Below, one piece after another: positions 59,195 through 64,000 of a stretch of DNA of 64,000 nt. How positions within the stretch are numbered: position 1 is the first letter of the stretch; each line of letters begins with the position of its first letter. Made by a program: the position numbers and the translations under genes. Origin of the DNA: Gemmatimonadota bacterium (GTDB taxonomy: Bacteria > Gemmatimonadota > Gemmatimonadetes > Longimicrobiales > Gaopeijiaceae); the NCBI GenBank assembly GCA_022827345.1, contig JAJDTB010000009.1, forward strand, positions 242,492-306,491. Reading direction: 5' to 3'. The notes below the pieces were generated by a model that did no database searches, was not told the DNA's origin, and was given only the letters and a program-made list of their open reading frames with translations.

Positions 59195-60322
59195 ATGAAA
59201 CACCCCTCGAAACCGCTCAGCGCCTCGTTCGTGAAGCACGTTAGGCGGTCGGGCCGGTACGGCGATGGCGGACGCGGCTCGCACGGGCTCTACCTGCGGG
59301 TCTGGAGGCGTCCGAACGGACGCATCGGCAAGGCGTGGGCTCAGCGCCTCCGCATCGGCGGCAAGGTCACGTCGCTGGGGCTGGGACCCTATCCTGTCGT
59401 CACGCTGGCGGAGGCGCGGGCCAAGGCGCTCGACAATCGCCGCGCCGCCCACGCGGGACGTGATCCGCGAGGCGGCGGAGTTCCGACGTTCGAGGCCGCG
59501 GCGAAGAAGGTCATCAAGCTGCATTCGCGGACGTGGAAGGCCGGGTCGACGCTCCCCCAGCAGTGGAAGCAGACCCTCGGGGACTACGCCTTCCCCGTTC
59601 TCGGGCGCAAGTCCGTGGCGGAGATCACGACCGCCGACGTGCTGGCCGTGCTCACTCCGATCTGGCACACCAAGTCGGCGACGGCGAAGAAGGTTCGCCA
59701 GCGCATCGGGGCGGTCATGAAGTGGGCCATCGCCCAGGGCCACCGCAACGACAACCCGGCGGGCGGTGCGATCAAGGCCGCGCTGCCGAACGTGAACGGC
59801 CAGGTCCGCCACCATCGGGCGCTTCCTCACGAGCGGGTTGCCGAAGTTCTCTCGAAGACTCGGCGCAACACCAACGGCCTCGCCTTGCGGTTCGTCGCGC
59901 TCACCGCCTGCCGCGTGGGGGAGGTCGCCGGGGCGAAGTGGTCCGAGATCGAGGGCGACTTGTGGACGATCCCGGCTTCGAGGATGAAGACGAGGAAGCA
60001 ACACCGTGTGCCGTTGTCGTCGGCCGCCTTGCGGGTGCTGGCCGAAGCGAAGTCCGATTCGCCGTATGTCTTCCCCGGACGGGGCGGAAAGCCGGTTGCC
60101 CGCCAGTCCATCGGACGGGCGCTCGAAGGGACGAGGGCGACGCCTCACGGGTTCCGCAGCTCGTTCCGGAATTGGTGCGCCGAGACGGGGGTTCCCCGCG
60201 AGGTCGCCGAAAGGGCGCTCGCCCATGTCGTCGGGAACAAGGTCGAGGCCGCGTACAACAGGACCGACCTGCTGGAGCGCCGCCGCGAGATCATGGAGGC
60301 GTGGGGGCAGTACGTGTCATGA
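59195..60322 (+). CDS. P4-type tyrosine integrase
   Basis: 375 residues from ATG 59195 (GGGAGA upstream). An N-terminal DUF4102 domain (LYLRVWRRPNGRIGKAWAQRLRIGGKVTSLGLGPYPVVTLAEARAKA) is followed by a core-binding domain. The catalytic domain has Arg in TACRVGEVAGAKW, HGFRSSFRNW (HxxR), a HVVGNKVEAAYNRTD motif (His and nucleophile Tyr) and LERRREIMEAW. It is unrelated in detail to the three other integrases here. P4-type enzymes usually target tRNA genes, but none is adjacent. It may belong to a further island that truncated element 3. Confidence 0.92.
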   Translation: MKHPSKPLSASFVKHVRRSGRYGDGGRGSHGLYLRVWRRPNGRIGKAWAQRLRIGGKVTSLGLGPYPVVTLAEARAKALDNRRAAHAGRDPRGGGVPTFEAAAKKVIKLHSRTWKAGSTLPQQWKQTLGDYAFPVLGRKSVAEITTADVLAVLTPIWHTKSATAKKVRQRIGAVMKWAIAQGHRNDNPAGGAIKAALPNVNGQVRHHRALPHERVAEVLSKTRRNTNGLALRFVALTACRVGEVAGAKWSEIEGDLWTIPASRMKTRKQHRVPLSSAALRVLAEAKSDSPYVFPGRGGKPVARQSIGRALEGTRATPHGFRSSFRNWCAETGVPREVAERALAHVVGNKVEAAYNRTDLLERRREIMEAWGQYVS

Positions 60323-60847
60323 GTTGGAGGCGGCTACATGCGCTCCGAGGCCGTTTCCGGGTCGATCCGGGGGCTGTTCGGGTAGCCTACGGGCCATAGG
60401 ATCGCCCAGGAACGACGATCTCGGGTTCCCGAGGGGTAGAGGCAGGGCGAAAACCGGCGGTCGGCAGAGAACGCCGCCATCGCTAGGGAGGTGACGGGGA
60501 TCGCCCGTCGTCTTCGCCGTCCTTGAGCTTGGCGATTGAAAAGGCTGAGGAGCTTGCCCGCGACGGCTCGGTGAGTGCTGTTCCGGGCGATGCCCGGAGA
60601 GGCGGTTTCGGCGGCTCCGCCGAGGGCTGGCTCACCTTCTTAAGGTCGCTCAGCCAGCCTACGCAGTGTTGAACACTGCGGCCTGACAAGGGGGACGCTG
60701 CGCCCCCCTAGAACCCCCGGCTTCTCGCGCCGCCGAGCGATCAGCGGACGGGCGCGGGAGCCCGCGCCCCGAACCCCATCACCGCTGCGTCTGGCGCCGA
60801 TAGCGGCGGTGCTGGCGTTCATTGCTCGCGCCGCGCGGCGTCCAAAA
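60323..60847. other. Non-coding region after the mobile block
   Basis: About 525 bp without a supported gene. It contains the perfect palindrome CGCAGTGTT-G-AACACTGCG (60662-60680) followed by another GGGGG/CCCCC run, possibly the terminator or end of the mobile block. Confidence 0.45.
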
Positions 60848-60863
60848 TGTTGAGTTCTCAACA
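60848..60863 (+). promoter_or_regulatory. Candidate BlaI-type operator
   Basis: TGTTGAG-TT-CTCAACA is a perfect 7-bp inverted repeat, 82 bp before the repressor start. It is positioned for autoregulation of the blaI/M56 operon. The dyad type fits a BlaI-family dimer; binding is inferred. Confidence 0.55.
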
Positions 60864-60944
60864 CTTTTGTGCTACGATTCCATTCGACCGTGCGTCCGAG
60901 TCGTGAGGACGGGACGAGACACCGCCGAATGGAGTACCAGTATC

Positions 60945-61328
60945 GTGAGCCAACTTCCCCCGCTGAGCCGACGCGAACGCGACGTAATGGATGTCCTGTT
61001 CGAGTTGCGCGGCGCCACGGCGGTCCAGATTCGGGAACGCATGGCCGACCCGCCAACGGACTCGGCTGTCCGCTCGATCCTACGCATCCTCGTCAACAAG
61101 CGACATCTGGAACGGACCCCGGAGGGCCACCGCTACGTCTATTCTCCGACGATGCCCGTGGTGCGGGCGCGACGCTCCGCAATGCATCGAGTTCTGCGGA
61201 CATTCTTCGGAGGCAGCGTCGAGGGCGCGGTCGCCATGCTGCTCGAACTCGGCGAAGGCGACCTTACGCCAGACGAGCGCGAGCGCATCAAGAGGATGAT
61301 CGATGAAGCCGAGGAGGATGGACGATGA
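60945..61328 (+). CDS. BlaI/MecI/CopY-family transcriptional repressor
   Basis: 127 residues from GTG 60945 (GGAG upstream). The winged-helix domain reads LSRRERDVMDVLFELRGATAVQIRERMADPPTDSAVRSILRILVNKRHLERTPEGHRYVYSP. The C-terminal dimerisation part is RSAMHRVLRTFFGGSVEGAVAMLLE. BlaI-type repressors are released when a partner M56 protease is activated. The stop overlaps the start of such a protease gene (ATGA), so the pair is coupled. Confidence 0.88.
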   Translation: MSQLPPLSRRERDVMDVLFELRGATAVQIRERMADPPTDSAVRSILRILVNKRHLERTPEGHRYVYSPTMPVVRARRSAMHRVLRTFFGGSVEGAVAMLLELGEGDLTPDERERIKRMIDEAEEDGR

Positions 61329-63727
61329 CCGGTCTGCCCATCACCGCCGCCGGAGCCATAGGCCTGGTTGCGAAGGCCACGGTGGTCCTGTCCGTAGCCC
61401 TCGTCATTGCCTGGTTTGCGCGACGCGGTTCCGCGAAGACCCTGCATCTGTTGTGGACGACGACCTTCGCGGTGCTGCTCGTGTTACCGGTGCTGAGTCT
61501 GCTGGCCCCATCGTGGGGCCTTCCCATACTTCCCGCCCGGACCACAGCAATCGAGCACCATCTTCTGGACAAGGCAGCGAGCGAGCCGGCGGCGACGGCT
61601 ACTAATCGTCCCACGTCGGGTCGCCAACCGAATCCCGTGGCTTCAGCCCCGACCCAATACATGCCCTTCTCCCCGCGGAATGAAGGCTCGATCCCGCTGA
61701 CTCCCGCTACGGGCGTGTTCCTCATCTGGGCGCTCGGCTGCGGGGTTGGGCTCGCCTCCCTCGGCGCTGCCGTCCTTCGTTTCCGAAGGCTCGTGCGGGG
61801 GGCGACCCCGATTCGTGATCCGGACTGGATACGGTCGACAGACATGCTCCGGCACCGGGCGCGCGTGCGGACTGACGCTCGAATCCTGTTCAGTGCCCAG
61901 GTTTCCACACCCATGACGGGTGGTCCGCTGAGGCCCGTGATTCTACTTCCTTCGTCCGCTAGGAACTGGACGCCCGGCAGGCGCGAGATGGTCGTGTCGC
62001 ATGAACTGGTGCATGTGCATCGACGGGATGCGCTGTGGAGAATCGTGGCCTGTGCTGTGGGTGCGCTGTACTGGTTCCATCCGTTGACTTGGCTCGCATC
62101 ACGCCTCGCGGCCAGCGCAAGAGAGCGCTCGTGCGACGAGGAAGTCCTGGCCCTTGGCGTACGCCCGTCGGCATACGCCCGCCACCTCTTCTCACTTGCG
62201 TCCGAGATCGCCCCTGGTCCACCCGTTCTCTCGCTACCCGTGGTGCAAAACCCGCATCTGGAGAGTCGAATCATGTCCATTCTCAAGCTGCATCGACCGC
62301 ATTTTTCTAGAATCCGCACCTATGCCGCGCTGGCGATAGTCGGCTCGGTGGGCGTGGTTGCAGCCTGTGCCAGACCCGTCCGCATGGATCCAGCCGCGAG
62401 CTCCACGCCACCGGTTGAGATTGAGCGTCTCCCCGAACATCCGGCCGAGGACCCGGCACCTCCAGGGAATCCGGCACCAGCGTCGGCGTCGCCATCTAGC
62501 AGGGTGCCGGCAGAGCCCATCGTGACGGCTCCAATAGCGGCTGCCCCGGCAGTGTCGGAAGCCCTCGCATTACAGGAGACCGAGTGCGAGCCGGGTAGGT
62601 TCACCGGCATTAAGCGGGAACGTGAGTCGACGACGGTACAGGTGTCCGTAGACGGGATGTCGCTCTGCATGCGGACGAGCGGAGTTGTTGTGATGACCGC
62701 AGACGGTACGGCGGTCGCGAGCATGGATCCCGGCAGTTGGCTGGTTCTGGCTTCCGGGGCCGAGAGGCTTCACCGGATGGCGATCACTTCCGGCCCAACC
62801 GGCGTGGAGCACGAATGGAGCATCGATGGCCACTCCCAGCCCTTCGACGACAAAGCTCGCGACTGGCGCGACCTGATGTTGACCGTGTTGGCCCGCTCCC
62901 GCGAGGCATGGGACGTGCGTGCCAAGGAGGGGAGCCTGCGCCGGGAGATAGGATCCCACGAACGGCACGTCGCCGGTCTCCGCCGCGAGATCGCGTCTCA
63001 CGAACGGCACGTCGCGGGTCTCCGCCGCGAGATCGCGTCTCACGAACGGCACGTCGCGGGTCTCCGCCGCGAGATCGCATCTCACGAACGACACGTCGCG
63101 GGTCTCCGCCGCGAGATCGCATCTCACGAACGGCACGTCGCGAGTCTCCGCCGCGAGATCGCATCTCACGAACGGCACGTCGCGAGTCTCCACCGGCAAG
63201 TCGCGGGCCACGAACGGCACGTCGCAAGCCTGCGACGGGAGATGGCTCGGATGACATCGGCCGAGACTCAGGAGGCGTTGCAAGTCGAGATAGTACGTGC
63301 CGAGGGCGAGCTACGATCCACGCGCCAAGCCATCGGCGAATACGATCTGGACCAACAAGTGAGCGGAATCAGACAGGAGATCGAGCGGTACGGCTTCGAC
63401 GGGAGGGTCCGAGATATCGAAGGCCAGATTGAGCGATACGACCTTAACGGGAAGATTCGAGACGTCGAGGCCGAGATCGAGCAATACGACCTGGACGGGA
63501 GAATCCAAGACGTCGAGGCCGAGATCGAGCAATACGACCTGGACGGGAGAATCCAAGACATCGAGGCCGAGATCGAGCAATACGATCTGGACGGAAGGAT
63601 CCGGAATATAGAAGCGCAAATAGAGGAGTGGGACGCCGACCGTCGTGCCGAGGAAATCGAGCGGTCGATCCGGGACGATGTCGCCGCGTTGCGGCGCCTG
63701 ATCCACGCTACCGGGCAAAGGCGCTGA
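61325..63727 (+). CDS. M56 (BlaR1-like) sensor metalloprotease with coiled-coil repeat arrays
   Basis: 800 residues. N-terminal transmembrane helices (LVAKATVVLSVALVIAWF; TTTFAVLLVLPVLSLLAP; FLIWALGCGVGLASLG) precede the M56 domain, with zinc motif VVSHELVHVHRRD (HExxH), LYWFHPLTWLASRLAASARERSCDEEVLA (third ligand Glu) and a final helix (YAALAIVGSVGVVAAC). Instead of a penicillin-binding sensor, the extracytoplasmic part has a Pro/Ala linker, a small beta domain, seven 14-residue repeats (GLRREIASHERHVA type) and seven roughly 16-residue repeats (EQYDLDGRIQDVEAEI type). The extracellular rods may sense envelope contacts. The protein would activate the BlaI repressor encoded just upstream. Confidence 0.85.
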   Translation: MTGLPITAAGAIGLVAKATVVLSVALVIAWFARRGSAKTLHLLWTTTFAVLLVLPVLSLLAPSWGLPILPARTTAIEHHLLDKAASEPAATATNRPTSGRQPNPVASAPTQYMPFSPRNEGSIPLTPATGVFLIWALGCGVGLASLGAAVLRFRRLVRGATPIRDPDWIRSTDMLRHRARVRTDARILFSAQVSTPMTGGPLRPVILLPSSARNWTPGRREMVVSHELVHVHRRDALWRIVACAVGALYWFHPLTWLASRLAASARERSCDEEVLALGVRPSAYARHLFSLASEIAPGPPVLSLPVVQNPHLESRIMSILKLHRPHFSRIRTYAALAIVGSVGVVAACARPVRMDPAASSTPPVEIERLPEHPAEDPAPPGNPAPASASPSSRVPAEPIVTAPIAAAPAVSEALALQETECEPGRFTGIKRERESTTVQVSVDGMSLCMRTSGVVVMTADGTAVASMDPGSWLVLASGAERLHRMAITSGPTGVEHEWSIDGHSQPFDDKARDWRDLMLTVLARSREAWDVRAKEGSLRREIGSHERHVAGLRREIASHERHVAGLRREIASHERHVAGLRREIASHERHVAGLRREIASHERHVASLRREIASHERHVASLHRQVAGHERHVASLRREMARMTSAETQEALQVEIVRAEGELRSTRQAIGEYDLDQQVSGIRQEIERYGFDGRVRDIEGQIERYDLNGKIRDVEAEIEQYDLDGRIQDVEAEIEQYDLDGRIQDIEAEIEQYDLDGRIRNIEAQIEEWDADRRAEEIERSIRDDVAALRRLIHATGQRR
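62933..63226 (+). repeat. Seven 42-bp tandem coding repeats
   Basis: Each unit encodes 14 residues, consensus (G/S)LRREIASHERHVA; the first and last units are the most diverged, and an eighth partial unit follows. The DNA units are nearly identical, so copy number may vary by recombination. Confidence 0.9.
63338..63670 (+). repeat. Seven tandem 45-48-bp coding repeats
   Basis: One 15-residue unit followed by six 16-residue units, consensus EQYDLDGRIQDVEAEI. The three central copies are almost identical. Predicted helical rod at the C-terminus of the M56 protein. Confidence 0.88.
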
Positions 63728-63729
63728 TC

Positions 63730-64000
63730 ATGCAACGGAGTTGGACGCTGCTTGTCGTGGCATGGATAGCCGTCGTCGGCTGCGGCGACACCGGTTCTCG
63801 GGGCGACTGGACCACGCAGCGGGACACCCTACCTTCCGGCACGGTCCGCGTCACCAACATCCCGGTGGCGGCCGTGTCCCCCACTTGGACGTTGGTGGAG
63901 GAACTCCGCGTCGGCTCTCTCGACGGCACCGGACCGGACGCGTTCGGCTATCTGAAGGGCCTCGTGGCGCTGGAGGACGGGGGCTTCGCCGTCCTCGACT
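63730..64000 (+). CDS. Propeller-type lipoprotein (3' end outside window)
   Basis: ATG 63730, 2 bp after the M56 gene stop. The first 90 residues show a lipoprotein signal (LLVVAWIAVVGC) and the opening of a six-bladed propeller (WTLVEELRVGSLDGTGPDAFGYLKGLVALEDGGFAVLD). Cotranscription with the BlaI/M56 pair is likely, suggesting it is part of the regulon. Confidence 0.75.
   Translation, partial: MQRSWTLLVVAWIAVVGCGDTGSRGDWTTQRDTLPSGTVRVTNIPVAAVSPTWTLVEELRVGSLDGTGPDAFGYLKGLVALEDGGFAVLD

Noticed and set aside
37000..60400. Prophage
   Set aside because: Integrases are present but no capsid, tail, terminase or lysis genes are seen; relaxase and mob genes point to mobilisable elements.
62933..63670. 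Regular tandem repeats resembling a CRISPR array
   Set aside because: The repeats are contiguous, without unique spacers, and keep one reading frame of the M56 protein.

Overview
The window is high-GC bacterial chromosome. No rRNA or tRNA is visible, so taxonomy is inferred from gene content. Six-bladed beta-propeller (lipo)proteins with a GEGPGEF-like motif are abundant, next to TolB/TPR regulators, BlaI/M56 pairs, Tat-exported epimerases, a RidA lipoprotein and a CapA protein. This mix suggests Gemmatimonadota (possibly a marine or host-associated lineage) or a similar soil/marine phylum. This is a moderate-confidence inference.

Region A (1-13.5 kb) is a compact RiPP (peptide natural product) locus. 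A nitrile-hydratase-type (NHLP) leader peptide ends in a tiny Cys-Cys-Cys-Trp tail. Around it lie an AlkB-like membrane diiron monooxygenase, a flavin-dependent halogenase, a minimal membrane-fusion protein and two NHLM-type ABC transporters, the first with a C39 leader peptidase. There is also a cyclase-fold protein carrying its own leader-like N-terminus, a fused E1-like/YcaO cyclodehydratase, and an unrecognised protein. The implied product is a very short thiazoline/thiazole peptide ending in a modified, perhaps halogenated, Trp.

Region B (13.6-36.9 kb) is ordinary chromosomal catabolic and envelope content. It holds propeller lipoproteins, an exported amidohydrolase with RidA, two Tat-exported epimerase paralogues, an ABC exporter, a cytochrome c/copper monooxygenase-like protein, an exported amidase with an SLC13 transporter, CapA, a DUF4143 ATPase and a TolB/TPR protein. 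The amidohydrolase and amidase genes share a distinctive palindrome whose spacer contains the Shine-Dalgarno sequence.

Region C (37.1-60.4 kb) is a nest of mobile DNA. Three members of one tyrosine-recombinase element family can be delimited. Element 1 (37,121-41,965) and element 2 (52,151-57,106) are each about 4.9 kb, share integrase, internal 77-bp repeat and right-end repeat in the same order, and are bounded by short direct repeats at matching distances. Element 3 is inverted and larger (about 43.07-59.0 kb). It carries a ColE1-like mobC-mobA operon with nested mobB/mobD genes, is interrupted by element 2 inside mobC, and is truncated in its integrase next to a P4-type integrase. Cargo includes a membrane-anchored CxxC thioredoxin-like protein with a Cys-rich minipeptide and propeller, an NTP/NDP-exchange-type transporter with a Cys-rich membrane protein, and a plant-type LRR lipoprotein. 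An IS1595-type transposase relic and a decayed mob relic are also present.

Region D (60.8-64 kb) is a BlaI repressor and an M56 (BlaR1-like) sensor protease with two long coiled-coil repeat arrays, followed by the start of another propeller lipoprotein.
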